Below are positions 46,235 through 56,228 of a DNA stretch of 64,000 nt, piece after piece. Numbering within the stretch: position 1 is the stretch's first letter; the number at the start of each line of letters is the position of its first letter. The notes under the pieces are model-generated. The model had not been told where the DNA came from. It made no database searches and was given only the letters and a program-made list of their open reading frames with translations. The position numbers and the translations under genes are program-made. Source of the stretch: Mycobacterium sp. HUMS_12744610 (lineage in GTDB: Bacteria > Actinomycetota > Actinomycetes > Mycobacteriales > Mycobacteriaceae); contig NZ_JBGEDP010000001.1 in NCBI RefSeq assembly GCF_041206865.1, positions 2,480,001-2,544,000 on the forward strand, read 5' to 3'.

Positions 46235-46873
46235 ATGACCCACTCACACGACGACGACGGATCCGACGACGCACGCCAGTTCTGGGAGGAGCGCTACAGC
46301 TCCTCTGAACGGACGTGGAGTGGGCGCGTCAACGCCCAACTCGCCGCGACGGCCGCCGACCTGACACCGGGCCGGGCCCTGGACCTCGGCAGCGGCGAGG
46401 GCGCCGACGCGCTGTGGCTCGCCGAGCGCGGCTGGCAGGTGGTGGCCGTCGACGTCTCCGACACCGCGCTGCAACGGGCGGCCGAGGCGGCATCTCAGCG
46501 AAACCTGCTGGACCGCATCGAATTTCAGTGCCTCGATCTCAACGAGAGCTTCCCGGAGGGGACTTTCGACCTGGTGTCGGTGCAATATCTGCACTCACCC
46601 GCGCGACTGGAGCGCGAGGCGGTGCTGCGGCGGGCGGCCGACCACGTCGCGCCCGGCGGGGTGCTCCTGATCGTCGACCACGGCGAAGCCCCGCCCTGGG
46701 CCAAACAGCACCTGCACCGGTTTCCCGGGATCGAGGAGGTGCTGGCGTCGTTGCAGCTGGATGAGACCTGGACGCGGTTGCGGGCCGAGCAGGTCGAGCG
46801 GGAAACGCTCGGGCCGGACGAACAACCGGCGACCCTGGTCGACAACGTCATGGTGCTGCGCAAAGCCGCATAG
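46235..46873 (+). CDS. Class I SAM-dependent methyltransferase
   Basis: The 212-residue protein has FWEERYSSSERTWSG near the start, motif I ALDLGSGEGADALW near residue 48, then VVAVDVSDTAL and the later VAPGGVLLIVDH. This subgroup resembles thiopurine/tellurite-type methyltransferases (TehB-like), but the substrate is unknown. The ATG was chosen over upstream starts because it begins with a sensible MTHSHDDDG tail. It lies between the gene graveyard and rnpB. Confidence 0.85.
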   Translation: MTHSHDDDGSDDARQFWEERYSSSERTWSGRVNAQLAATAADLTPGRALDLGSGEGADALWLAERGWQVVAVDVSDTALQRAAEAASQRNLLDRIEFQCLDLNESFPEGTFDLVSVQYLHSPARLEREAVLRRAADHVAPGGVLLIVDHGEAPPWAKQHLHRFPGIEEVLASLQLDETWTRLRAEQVERETLGPDEQPATLVDNVMVLRKAA

Positions 46874-46913
46874 GCCGGGGCGGCGGTTGCTGGCCCCGGC
46901 CTTGCGCAGCGGG

Positions 46914-46919
46914 TACCGT
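46914..46919 (+). promoter_or_regulatory. -10 box of the rnpB promoter
   Basis: TACCGT fits the mycobacterial -10 form TANNNT and lies eight bases before the first base of the RNase P RNA. I see no convincing -35 element at 16-18 bases upstream, which is common for mycobacterial promoters. Confidence 0.5.
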
Positions 46920-46927
46920 TGATCGTC

Positions 46928-47337
<410 letters not shown>

Positions 47338-47350
47338 CCGTCTTCGCGGC

Positions 47351-48880
47351 TCAGCGCCGCGCTTTGCGAACCGACTTGTCGAGTTGACGCAACGCGTCGT
47401 CGACCTGCCGCTCGCACATCTTGGCCAGGTCGACCTCCTGCTGGTAGAGCAGGCCGTAGGTGAAGGTGTCCTCCCCGGCGGCATGCGCGGCGGCGGCCTG
47501 CTGCAGCAGGTGCGCCTGGCTGACCACGCTGTCCTGGTGGTCGCCGAGCAGTGTCTGGATCGCCTTCGCCCGCTCGGACACCTCCGCCGCGCCGGTCGCG
47601 GCCGCGGTGTAGCGGAGCCGCTTCGCGCGCTTGCGGATCCGGTGCAGCGCTTCGTCGCGATGCTCCTCGGGCGCCCGGGCGGCGGCCTTGGCGCCCCGGC
47701 GCACCTTCTGGTAGGCCGCGTCGATGGTCACCGGCGGCGCTTCCCGGCCGGCCGCGGCCGCCGGGGGATGGGCCACCACCGCGTCGAGGGCGTCGAGCAG
47801 GCGGAAGTAGCGCTGCGACCGCATCGCGGCCAGCGATCGCCGCAATCCGGCCTGGTAGCGGCGTCGGGCGCCGTCGACCAGGCGCTCCCGGACCCTACCG
47901 CGCACCAGTTCGGGTGGCAGCGCGTCCAGCGCCAGCCGGTACCGCGCGCCGAGCACCTCGGCGTCGCGGGCGCCGCCCAGCACGTTGCCGAGCTCGCGCA
48001 GTTCGTCGAGGATCCACGCGTCGGCGGACGACACGAACTCCGGCGACTCACCGAGCAGGCTGCGGATCTTGCGGATGGTCACCCGCATCTGGTGCACGGC
48101 GTCGTCGGCGTCGGCCCGCACGGCCCGATCCCACACGAGCAGCGCACCGACCTGCTCGGCCACCGCGCGCTGCACGGGGTCGGCGGGCGGCCGGGTGTCG
48201 TTGGGCTGCACGGCCGGGCCGAGCACCCGGGCCAGCTTGGAGGCGTGGCCGGCGGGCGCGGCCCCGGCGTCGAGCAGCCGATTGGCCAGCCGGGTCAGCA
48301 GCTCGGCGTCGGCGGCCTGGTTCGTCGTTCTCTCACTCGCCGAGAGCTCGAGTTCCCACTCACGCCACTCCTGTTCGACCGGCTGCTCGTCGGGCGACGC
48401 CCCGATCGCCCACGCGGTGACGTGGTCGTTGCTGAACTCCGCCAGCGCCGTGCCGTCGACGCCGTACAGCACCTGGGTTTCTCGTTCGGTGGAGATCCGC
48501 GCGACCGGTTCGAGGGGGCGATCGCGCACGATGGCCAGCACCACGTCCAGCAACTCGCCTGGAACGACCCCCCCTCCGGGGACGCCCTCCGGGGCATCCA
48601 GTGGCATCCGGACCTCGGTGCGGGCGTCGGGCCCGGCGGGCAACTTCAGGTGCCAGCCCGCGTCGGACCCGCCCGTGCGGCGCCGCAGCGTGATCTTGTT
48701 GCGGGCCAGGTCCTGCCCGGGGGTGTCGAAGTAGGTGGCGTCCAGCGACTGGGGCGGCGACTTCTCCACGCGCGCCACCGCGGCGATCCCGTCGAAGGAC
48801 GGCGACACCGCCGAGTCGACGACGTCGAACTTGCGCTCCACCTCCAGGTAACGCGAGGGTTTGGACGCATTTGCAGGCAT
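47351..48880 (-). CDS. CYTH-CHAD domain protein (Rv2226-like)
   Basis: The 509-residue protein has an N-terminal CYTH (triphosphate tunnel) domain with the LEVERKF motif near residue 12 and basic and acidic residues of the tunnel. The C-terminal CHAD helical domain, with repeated conserved histidines and arginines (VHQMRVTIRKIRSLL, RIRKRAKRLRY), binds polyphosphate. The pairing suggests inorganic polyphosphate or triphosphate metabolism. The ATG gives MPANASKPSRYLEVE. The 128 bases upstream contain nothing recognisable. Confidence 0.9.
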   Translation of the reverse strand: MPANASKPSRYLEVERKFDVVDSAVSPSFDGIAAVARVEKSPPQSLDATYFDTPGQDLARNKITLRRRTGGSDAGWHLKLPAGPDARTEVRMPLDAPEGVPGGGVVPGELLDVVLAIVRDRPLEPVARISTERETQVLYGVDGTALAEFSNDHVTAWAIGASPDEQPVEQEWREWELELSASERTTNQAADAELLTRLANRLLDAGAAPAGHASKLARVLGPAVQPNDTRPPADPVQRAVAEQVGALLVWDRAVRADADDAVHQMRVTIRKIRSLLGESPEFVSSADAWILDELRELGNVLGGARDAEVLGARYRLALDALPPELVRGRVRERLVDGARRRYQAGLRRSLAAMRSQRYFRLLDALDAVVAHPPAAAAGREAPPVTIDAAYQKVRRGAKAAARAPEEHRDEALHRIRKRAKRLRYTAAATGAAEVSERAKAIQTLLGDHQDSVVSQAHLLQQAAAAHAAGEDTFTYGLLYQQEVDLAKMCERQVDDALRQLDKSVRKARR

Positions 48881-49008
48881 GTCGGCTCCGTGGCGGGCGC
48901 GGCGGCGCCGTCGGGTACGTCGTGGACGGTGCTGAATGTACACGCCGCCGACGGGCTGCAGGGGGTCCAGTGGCCCGGCATCCGCGGCCGCGGGCAGCCC
49001 GTCGGCGG

Positions 49009-50220
49009 CTACTGGCGCAGGTGCATCGCCAGCCCCGACAGCCGGCGAATCGTCTGGATCTCGCTGTTCCGGAAGGGTCGTCCGTCCGGCCGCAGTAGGT
49101 CGTGGAACCACACTTTCGGGACGGCCGGGTAGGGGTGGTCCCAGGAGTCCCAGGGGAAGTAGGTCTGGGTTTTGCCGGCGACCAGGCCCCAGTTGTAGGC
49201 GCCGACGTTGTGGCGTTTGGCCACCGGCAGGATGCCCTGGACGGTGCTGCCCTGGGTGCGGGCCATGTACTCGGTGCACAGGATCGGTCGCCCCTGCGGG
49301 GCGAGTTCGGCGATGCGGCTCTCGAAGGTCGCCGGCTCGGCGTAGGAGTGGAAGGTGATCACGTCGGAGTTGTCGACCTGGATGCCGGCGACGGCGCTGC
49401 GGCCGGCGTCCGACCAGTGGCCGTGCCAGACCCCGCTCGTCAACGGCTGGCTCGGGTCGACCGTGCGTGCCCACCCGAACACCTCGGGGAGCAGGTCGGC
49501 GACGAGTGCCCGCTTGTCTGCACGTTCGACCGAGCGGTACTGGTTTGCGGGGTTGTCGGGCTCGTTCCACAGGTCCCAGCCCAGGACGCGGTCGTCGTTG
49601 CGGAACTGGCTCAGCACGCCGGTGACGTAGCCGCGCAGTGTCCGCCGGTAGCCGCGGTCACCGAGGTGTTCGGCGCCCGGGCTCTGCACCCACCTCGAGT
49701 TGTGGATCCCGGGCCGGGGCGCGGGCTGCGGGCCCGGCTTGGGGTGCGGGTCCCAGCAGGAGTCGAACAGCACGAACAGGGGTTTGATGCTGTGGCGCGC
49801 GGCGATGGCGACGAATTGCGCCAGCCGGCCCTGAAATCCGCGGGCATCCTGCGCCCAGAGCAGGTCGTGCAGGAAGACCCGCACCGTGTTGAACCCGGCC
49901 GAGCGCGCCCAGCCCAGCTCCGTGTCGATGCGTCGCGGGTCGTAGGTGTCGGCGGCGAACATCTCGAGCTGGTTGACCGCATTCGACGTGATGAAGTTGG
50001 CCCCGACGGGCCAGGGCAGCGACCGATACCAGCGCTGGGCGCGGTCCGGTGACCACCGGGTGGGGTCCGGTGAGGCGTTCGGCGGTTGTGCGGCCGCGCG
50101 CGGTGCCCGGGCCAGTGCGGAGCCTCCTGCCAGTAGCGTCGGCAACTTCAGAATCGTCCGGCGTGCGGCGTGCGCACCCTTGCCCACCCGGGGATCATGT
50201 CTGGGAGTAATGGTTACCAT
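49009..50220 (-). CDS. Tat-exported GH5-like glycoside hydrolase
   Basis: The 403-residue protein has a twin-arginine-type signal, ARRTILKLPTLLAGGSALA, near residues 19-37. The barrel follows, with GFNTVRVFLHDLLW, then DLWNEPDNP holding the acid/base glutamate, and ILCTEYMAR with the probable nucleophile. These are GH5 (or GH-A clan) cellulase or mannanase-type signatures. The natural substrate is unknown. The ATG at 50220 gives MVTITPRHDPRVG. It lies downstream of panB in the same direction, with 204 bases between in which no promoter is clear. Confidence 0.82.
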   Translation of the reverse strand: MVTITPRHDPRVGKGAHAARRTILKLPTLLAGGSALARAPRAAAQPPNASPDPTRWSPDRAQRWYRSLPWPVGANFITSNAVNQLEMFAADTYDPRRIDTELGWARSAGFNTVRVFLHDLLWAQDARGFQGRLAQFVAIAARHSIKPLFVLFDSCWDPHPKPGPQPAPRPGIHNSRWVQSPGAEHLGDRGYRRTLRGYVTGVLSQFRNDDRVLGWDLWNEPDNPANQYRSVERADKRALVADLLPEVFGWARTVDPSQPLTSGVWHGHWSDAGRSAVAGIQVDNSDVITFHSYAEPATFESRIAELAPQGRPILCTEYMARTQGSTVQGILPVAKRHNVGAYNWGLVAGKTQTYFPWDSWDHPYPAVPKVWFHDLLRPDGRPFRNSEIQTIRRLSGLAMHLRQ

Positions 50221-50424
50221 CCTGTCACACAACGGTTTTCGGCGTTATGTAACAGAATTGACAGTTACCGGCGGACCAAACGTGGCGCTTTGGACCGATG
50301 CGGCGATCTTGCGATCTGGCACCGAATGCGCTCAGCGACAACTACTTTCGCGGCCGCAAGCCGAGTCCGTAGACCAGTCTGCAGGAGTCGGGCGCTGCGC
50401 CGGTGGGTCGGCGTCGGCTGGTGC

Positions 50425-51270
50425 TCAGAAACTGTGTTCGTCGGCCGGGAAGACTCCCTCGGCCACCTCTTGGGCGTACTGCATTGCGGCACGACGCAAC
50501 TCCGCTCCGACGTCGCCGAACCGCTTGACGAATCGGGCCGTCTTACCGCCGCTCATCCCGGCCATGTCCTGCCAGACCAGGACCTGGCCGTCGCAGTTGG
50601 GGCCGGCCCCGATCCCGATCGTCGGGATGGTCAGCTTGCCGGTGATCTGGGTGGCTAGCTCGGCCGGCACCATCTCCATGACCACCGAGAATGCGCCCGC
50701 TTCGGCGACGGCGATCGCGTCGGCGACGGTCTGTTCGGCGGCGTCCCCGCGGCCCTGCACCCGGAAGCCGCCGAGGCCGTTGACGCTCTGCGGGGTGAAA
50801 CCGATATGAGCCATCACCGGGATGCCCGCCGCGCTCAGGCAAGCGATCTGCTCGGCGACCCGCTCGCCGCCCTCGAGCTTGACGGCGTGCGCGCCGCCCT
50901 CCTTCATGAAGCGGGTGGCCGAGGCCAGCGCCGCGGCCGGCCCCGCCTCGTAGCTGCCGAACGGCAGGTCGGCGACCACCAGGGCGTGTTGGGCTCCGCG
51001 CACGACACCGCGCACCAGCGGGATCAGCTCGTCGATCGAGACGGGCACGGTGGTGTCGTAGCCGTACACCACGTTGGCGGCCGAGTCGCCGACCAGCAGC
51101 ACCGGGATGCCGGCCTCGTCGAAGACACGGGCGGTCGAGTAGTCGTAGACCGTCAGCATGGCCCACTTGTGGCCTTCGGCCTTCATCTTCTGCAGGTGGT
51201 GGGTGCGGATCTTGGTGAGCGGCCGGGACGGCCCGGGAGAGCTTGCACCGTAGACGTTCTGCTCAGACAT
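50425..51270 (-). CDS. panB: 3-Methyl-2-oxobutanoate hydroxymethyltransferase
   Basis: The 281-residue protein has the same length as M. tuberculosis PanB. It contains [17 protein letters not shown] near residue 38, [15 protein letters not shown] near 58 with the metal ligand, and VKLEGGERV and [21 protein letters not shown]. It adds a hydroxymethyl group from methylene-tetrahydrofolate to 2-oxoisovalerate, the first step of pantothenate synthesis. It is divergent from the WS/DGAT gene, with 148 bases between. Confidence 0.95.
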   Translation of the reverse strand: MSEQNVYGASSPGPSRPLTKIRTHHLQKMKAEGHKWAMLTVYDYSTARVFDEAGIPVLLVGDSAANVVYGYDTTVPVSIDELIPLVRGVVRGAQHALVVADLPFGSYEAGPAAALASATRFMKEGGAHAVKLEGGERVAEQIACLSAAGIPVMAHIGFTPQSVNGLGGFRVQGRGDAAEQTVADAIAVAEAGAFSVVMEMVPAELATQITGKLTIPTIGIGAGPNCDGQVLVWQDMAGMSGGKTARFVKRFGDVGAELRRAAMQYAQEVAEGVFPADEHSF

Positions 51271-51418
51271 CGTTGTCCCCAAAGGTGGTCGGGTCGATCC
51301 TCGTGGCCCTGGTCGCTTGCGGCGCCGGTGGGTCCCCGGGTTCGTCTGACTCTGGATATTCTGCCATTTCTTTCCCGCAGTCGCACCGTTCGCGGTGTGT
51401 GAGACATACCATGCTGCG

Positions 51419-52831
51419 ATGCAGCGCCTCACCGGCCTGGACGCGAGCTTCCTCTACCTGGAGACCCCGTCGCAGCCCTTGCATGTTTGCTCGATCCTCG
51501 AGCTGGACACCGCCACCATGCCGGGGGGCTACACCTTCGACCGGCTGCGCGACGCGCTCGCGCTGCGCATCAAGGCCACGCCGGAGTTTCGCGAGAAGCT
51601 GGCCAACAGCCCGCTGAACCTCGACCACCCGGTCTGGGTGGACGACGACGGCTTCGACATCGACCGTCACCTGCACCGGATCGCGCTGCCGTCGCCTGGC
51701 GGCCGCGCGGAGCTGTCCGAGATCTGCGGTCACATCGCGTCGCTCCCGCTGGACCGCCGCAGGCCGCTCTGGGAGATGTGGGTGATCGAGGGTGTGGCGG
51801 GCACCGATTGTCACCGCCTGGCTGATCCGGGAGGCCGCCTGGCGGTGATGACCAAGGTGCACCACGCCGGGGTGGACGGGGTGACCGGCGCCAGCCTGAT
51901 GGAGAAGCTGTGCAGCACCGAGCCCGACGCCCCTGCGCCGGACCCGGCCGAGGGGGTCGGCGGGGCCAGCGGCTGGCGGATCGCCGCCGGCGGATTGCTG
52001 CGGTTCGCCACCCGGCCGTTGCAGCTGGCCGGTGTGGTGCCCGAGACCGTGTCGTCGATGGTCACCACGCTGCGCAAGGTGCGTGACGGCCAGACGATGG
52101 CGCGCCCGTTCGCCGCCCCGCGCACCCCTTTCAACGCCACCATCAGCGGCCGCCGCAACATCGCCTACGCCGAACTGGACCTCGACGACGTCAAGACGGT
52201 GAAGGACCACTTCGGGGTCAAGGTCAACGACGTGGTGATGGCCCTGGTCTCCGGGGCGTTGCGCCAGTACCTGGGAGAGCGCAGCGGCCTGCCCGCCGCG
52301 TCGCTGGTGGCGATGGTGCCCGTCTCGGTGCACGGCAAATCCGACCGCCCCGGGCGCAACCACGTCTCGGGCATGTTCGCCAGCCTACACACCCACGTCG
52401 ACGACCCGGTCGACCGCCTCAAGGTCATCGCCGAAGCGAATACTGTTGCCAAGCAACATAGTTCGGCAATCGGCGCCACGCTGTTGCAGGATTGGTCGCA
52501 GTTCGCGGCCCCGCGTGTCTTCGGGATCGCGATGCGCCTCTACGCCAGAACCAAGCTGACCGAGAGCATGCCGGTCCACAACCTGGTGGTGTCCAACGTC
52601 GCGGGTCCGCAGGTCCCGCTGTACCTGTTGGGCTGCGACGTCAAAGCGATGTACCCGCTCGGCCCGATCTTCCACGGGTCGGGTCTCAACATCACCGTGA
52701 TGTCGCTGCGCGGCAGGTTGGACGTCGGGCTCATCTCCTGCCCCGACCTGCTTCCGGACCTGTGGGATCTGGCCGGCGAGTTCACGGTGGGGATGGAGGA
52801 GTTGCTCGCGGCAACCGGCGGGCGCCGCTAA
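51419..52831 (+). CDS. Wax ester synthase / diacylglycerol acyltransferase
   Basis: This WS/DGAT protein of 470 residues has the catalytic HHAGVDG (HHxxxDG) near residue 150 and the opening [20 protein letters not shown]. It also carries [19 protein letters not shown] near the end, as in mycobacterial Tgs proteins. It joins acyl-CoA to diacylglycerol or fatty alcohol, storing carbon as triacylglycerol or wax. M. tuberculosis has no such gene between panB and caeA, so it is an addition to this region in this organism or a loss elsewhere. Confidence 0.9.
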   Translation: MQRLTGLDASFLYLETPSQPLHVCSILELDTATMPGGYTFDRLRDALALRIKATPEFREKLANSPLNLDHPVWVDDDGFDIDRHLHRIALPSPGGRAELSEICGHIASLPLDRRRPLWEMWVIEGVAGTDCHRLADPGGRLAVMTKVHHAGVDGVTGASLMEKLCSTEPDAPAPDPAEGVGGASGWRIAAGGLLRFATRPLQLAGVVPETVSSMVTTLRKVRDGQTMARPFAAPRTPFNATISGRRNIAYAELDLDDVKTVKDHFGVKVNDVVMALVSGALRQYLGERSGLPAASLVAMVPVSVHGKSDRPGRNHVSGMFASLHTHVDDPVDRLKVIAEANTVAKQHSSAIGATLLQDWSQFAAPRVFGIAMRLYARTKLTESMPVHNLVVSNVAGPQVPLYLLGCDVKAMYPLGPIFHGSGLNITVMSLRGRLDVGLISCPDLLPDLWDLAGEFTVGMEELLAATGGRR

Positions 52832-52862
52832 CCAGCAACTTGACTCGCCTCTGGCAGCATAG

Positions 52863-54425
52863 GTGGGCATGAGCCTGTCTCGCCGCGACAAGGTCGCGCG
52901 CACGCTGCTGATCTGGACGACGATCGCCGCCGTGGCGCTTCTTCTCGCCGGCTGCCTCCGTGTCGTCGGCGGGCGCGCGGTCATGGCCGGCCCGAAGCTG
53001 GGCCAGGCGCTCGAGTGGACTCCGTGCCGCACGGTGGGCGGGAAGGTCAAACTCCCCGGCGGCGCGCTGTGCGGCAGGCTGGCGGTGCCGGTCGACTACG
53101 ACCACCTCGGCGGCGACGTCGCGACCCTGGCCATGATCCGTTTTCCCGCGACGGGGGACAAGATCGGTTCGCTGGTGATCAATCCCGGCGGCCCCGGCGA
53201 GTCCGGCATCGATGCCGCGCTGGGCGTGGTCCAGTCGCTGCCGAAGCGGGTCCGCGAGCGGTTCGACCTCGTCGGGTTCGACCCCCGCGGCGTGGGATCC
53301 TCGCGTCCGGCCATCTGGTGCAACTCCGACGCCGACAACGACCGGCTGCGCACCGAACCGGACGTCGACTACACCCCGGCCGGTGTGGCCCACATCGAGG
53401 ACGAGACCAAACAGTTCGTCGGCCGTTGCGTCGACAAGATGGGCCTGAACTTCCTGGCGAACGTCGGCACCGTCAACGTCGCCCGCGACCTCGACGCCAT
53501 CCGCGCGGCGCTGGGCGACGACAAGCTGACCTATCTCGGCTACTCCTACGGCACCCGGATCGGCTCGGCCTACGCCGAGGCCTACCCGGAGAACGTGCGG
53601 GCGATGATCCTCGACGGCGCCGTCGACCCCAACGCCGATCCCATCGAGGCGGACCTGCGCCAGGCCAAGGGGTTTCAGGACGCGTTCAACGACTACGCCG
53701 CCGACTGCGCGAAGAAGCCGACCTGCCCGCTGGGCACCGACCCCGCCAAGGCCGTCGAGGTCTACCACGGTCTGGTGGACAAGCTGGTCGACCCGAAAGA
53801 CCCGATGATCGGCCGGCCGGCCCACACGAAAGATCCGCGGGGGTTGAGCTACAGCGACGCCATCGTGGGCACGATCATGGCGTTGTACTCCCCGACGCTG
53901 TGGCACCACCTGACCGAAGGGCTGACCGAACTCGAGAGCGACCGCGGCGACACCCTGCTGGCCCTGGCCGACATGTACATGCGGCGCGACTCGCGCGGCC
54001 ACTACTCCAATGCCACCGACGCGCGGGTGGCGATCAACTGCGTCGACCAGCCGCCGATCAAGGACCGGGCCAAGGTCATCGAGGAGGACCGCCGCTCGCG
54101 GGAGATCGCGCCCTTCATGAGCTACGGAAAGTTCACGGGTGACGCACCGTTGGGCACGTGCGCGTTCTGGCCGGTGCCGCCCACGAGTAAGCCCCACACC
54201 ATCTCGGTGCCCAACCTGGCGCCCACCGTGGTGGTGTCCACCACCCACGACCCGGCGACGCCGTACAAGGCCGGCGTCGACCTGGCCAACGAGCTGCGCA
54301 GCTCGCTGCTCACCTTCGACGGGACCCAGCACACCGTGGTGTTCCAGGGCGACAGCTGCATCGACAACTACGTGACGGCCTACCTCATCGGCGGTGACAC
54401 GCCACCGCGCGGCGCCAAGTGCTGA
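52863..54425 (+). CDS. caeA: Exported serine protease / esterase CaeA (Hip1)
   Basis: The 520-residue protein begins at a GTG six bases before an ATG and has a lipoprotein signal with LAGC at Cys31. The alpha/beta hydrolase core has the nucleophile Ser228 in GYSYGT, the acidic residue in STTHDPATP and the histidine in FDGTQHTVV. CaeA/Hip1 is a cell-wall protease that cleaves GroEL2 and dampens macrophage responses in M. tuberculosis. It is followed by a paralogue in the same direction, with a hairpin between. Confidence 0.93.
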   Translation: MGMSLSRRDKVARTLLIWTTIAAVALLLAGCLRVVGGRAVMAGPKLGQALEWTPCRTVGGKVKLPGGALCGRLAVPVDYDHLGGDVATLAMIRFPATGDKIGSLVINPGGPGESGIDAALGVVQSLPKRVRERFDLVGFDPRGVGSSRPAIWCNSDADNDRLRTEPDVDYTPAGVAHIEDETKQFVGRCVDKMGLNFLANVGTVNVARDLDAIRAALGDDKLTYLGYSYGTRIGSAYAEAYPENVRAMILDGAVDPNADPIEADLRQAKGFQDAFNDYAADCAKKPTCPLGTDPAKAVEVYHGLVDKLVDPKDPMIGRPAHTKDPRGLSYSDAIVGTIMALYSPTLWHHLTEGLTELESDRGDTLLALADMYMRRDSRGHYSNATDARVAINCVDQPPIKDRAKVIEEDRRSREIAPFMSYGKFTGDAPLGTCAFWPVPPTSKPHTISVPNLAPTVVVSTTHDPATPYKAGVDLANELRSSLLTFDGTQHTVVFQGDSCIDNYVTAYLIGGDTPPRGAKC

Positions 54426-54432
54426 CGCCTTC

Positions 54433-54492
54433 GCCGAACGTGAACTGACGGCGAGATTTTCGCCGATTTTTGGCGCTGAGTTCACGCTCGGC
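54433..54492. terminator. Nested hairpin between the two protease paralogues
   Basis: GCCGAACGTGAACT (54433-54446) pairs with AGTTCACGCTCGGC (54479-54492) with one mismatch, and inside it CGGCGA pairs with TCGCCG, separated by ATTT. It starts eight bases after the caeA stop and probably ends that transcript. Confidence 0.65.
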
Positions 54493-54556
54493 GCCCGGGA
54501 TAGCGAGACCAAGGCGTAATCCTTTCGCGCCGCCACGGGTATCCGCGGCTGCAACG

Positions 54557-56128
54557 ATGACTGCCATGTCGCGCCTGAGATCATGGAGCTCGGCGCTGCT
54601 CTCGTTCGGACTGCTGCTCGGGGCGCAATCACCCGCGGCGCTGCCGGTCGCCGGTGCGGCACCGGAGCCCGGCGCCGGCCAGACCCCGAGTCCCGCGCCG
54701 CCGCGCGCCGCGGCGGTACCGCAGAACTGGGGCAGTTGCAGCCTGTTTCTCCACGGCACCACCGACGTTCCCGCCGGCGCGCGGTGTACCACCGTTGCGG
54801 TACCGGTCGACTACCGCAATCCCGGTGGGGCGCAAGCCAAGCTGGCGGTGATCCGCGTCCCCGCCAGCGGCCGGCGGATCGGCTCCCTTTTGGTCAACCC
54901 CGGCGGGCCCGGGGCGTCGGCGGTGGACATGGTGGCCGCAATGGCCTCGGACCTGGAAGACACCGACATCACGCGCCACTTCGACATGGTGGGCTTCGAC
55001 CCGCGGGGGGTGGGCCACTCGACGCCGGCGCTGCGCTGCCGGACCGATGCCGAGTTCGACGCGTTCCGGCGCGAACCGATGGTCGACTACAGCCCGGCCG
55101 GTGTGGCGCACATCGAGCAGATCTACCGGCAGCTGGCCCAGCAGTGCGTGAACCGCATGGGCACCGAGTTCCTGGCCAACGTCGGCACGGCCTCGGCCGC
55201 GCGCGACATGGACATGGTCCGTCAGGCGCTGGGCGAGAACCAGATCAACTACCTCGGCTACAGCTACGGCACCGAGTTGGGCACCACCTACCTCGAGGCA
55301 TTCCCCGCCCACGTGCGGGCGATGGTGCTCGACGGCGCCATCGACCCGACCGTCGGCCCCATCCAGGAAAACATCGGCCAAATGGCCGGATTCCAAACCG
55401 CTTTCAACGACTACGCCCTCAACTGCGCCCGATCGCCGGCCTGCCCGCTGGGCACCGACCCGGCCCAGTTCGTGAACCGCTACCACCAGCTGGTAGACCC
55501 GCTGGTGTTCAAGCCGGGCCGCACGGCGGACCCGCGCGGTCTCAGCTACGCCGACGCGTCCACCGGAACCATCAACGCGCTCTACACCCCGGCCCATTGG
55601 AAGTACCTGACCAGTGGCCTGCTCGGGTTGCAGCGCGGCACCGACGCCTCCGACCTGCTGATGCTGGCCGACGACTACGAGGGCCGCGACCGCAGCGGAC
55701 ATTACGGCAACGACCAGGACGCGTTCAACGGGATCCGCTGCGTGGACGCGCCCACGCCGACGGACACGGCGAGCTGGGTCGCCGCCGATCAGCAGATCCG
55801 CCAGGCTGCCCCCTTCCTGAGCTACGGGCCGTTCACCGGGACCGCCCCCCGCGACCTGTGCGCGCTGTGGCCGGTGCCGGCCACGTCGGCCCCGCACGCC
55901 GCGAGCGCCGCCGCTCCGGGCAAGGCGGTCGTGGTGTCCACCACCCACGACCCGGCCACCCCGTACCAGGCCGGGGTCAGCCTCGCCCGTCAGCTGGGCG
56001 CGCCGCTGATCACCTACGGCGGCACGCAGCACACCGCGGTGTTCAACGGTGACCAGTGCGTGGACACCGCGGTGGTGCGTTATCTGCTCGGCGTGGCCCT
56101 GCCTCCGCCCTCGCTGCAGTGTCGCTGA
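54557..56128 (+). CDS. Secreted serine protease / esterase, CaeA paralogue (Rv2223c-like)
   Basis: The 523-residue protein has an ordinary signal peptide (SSALLSFGLLLGAQ, ending near VAGA|A) instead of a lipobox. The hydrolase core has Ser236 in GYSYGT, STTHDPATP and GGTQHTAVF, matching CaeA, and the conserved cysteines are kept. It arose by tandem duplication with caeA. Its targets are unknown, and an ATG three codons downstream is an alternative start. Confidence 0.9.
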   Translation: MTAMSRLRSWSSALLSFGLLLGAQSPAALPVAGAAPEPGAGQTPSPAPPRAAAVPQNWGSCSLFLHGTTDVPAGARCTTVAVPVDYRNPGGAQAKLAVIRVPASGRRIGSLLVNPGGPGASAVDMVAAMASDLEDTDITRHFDMVGFDPRGVGHSTPALRCRTDAEFDAFRREPMVDYSPAGVAHIEQIYRQLAQQCVNRMGTEFLANVGTASAARDMDMVRQALGENQINYLGYSYGTELGTTYLEAFPAHVRAMVLDGAIDPTVGPIQENIGQMAGFQTAFNDYALNCARSPACPLGTDPAQFVNRYHQLVDPLVFKPGRTADPRGLSYADASTGTINALYTPAHWKYLTSGLLGLQRGTDASDLLMLADDYEGRDRSGHYGNDQDAFNGIRCVDAPTPTDTASWVAADQQIRQAAPFLSYGPFTGTAPRDLCALWPVPATSAPHAASAAAPGKAVVVSTTHDPATPYQAGVSLARQLGAPLITYGGTQHTAVFNGDQCVDTAVVRYLLGVALPPPSLQCR

Positions 56129-56228
56129 GGCCGGTCCGCCCGCGTGTCTGCGCTTCGCAACGGTTCTGAGCGGGCATTTAACGACGGTGGTAACACAGAA
56201 TTAACAGGGGTTGCATACTGTGCGAGAT

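Noticed and set aside
56170..56228. A GlnR box upstream of glnA2 (GTAAC-N6-TTAAC)
   Set aside because: The second half departs from the GAAAC consensus, and glnA2 is not known as a clear GlnR target, so the match is too weak to list.
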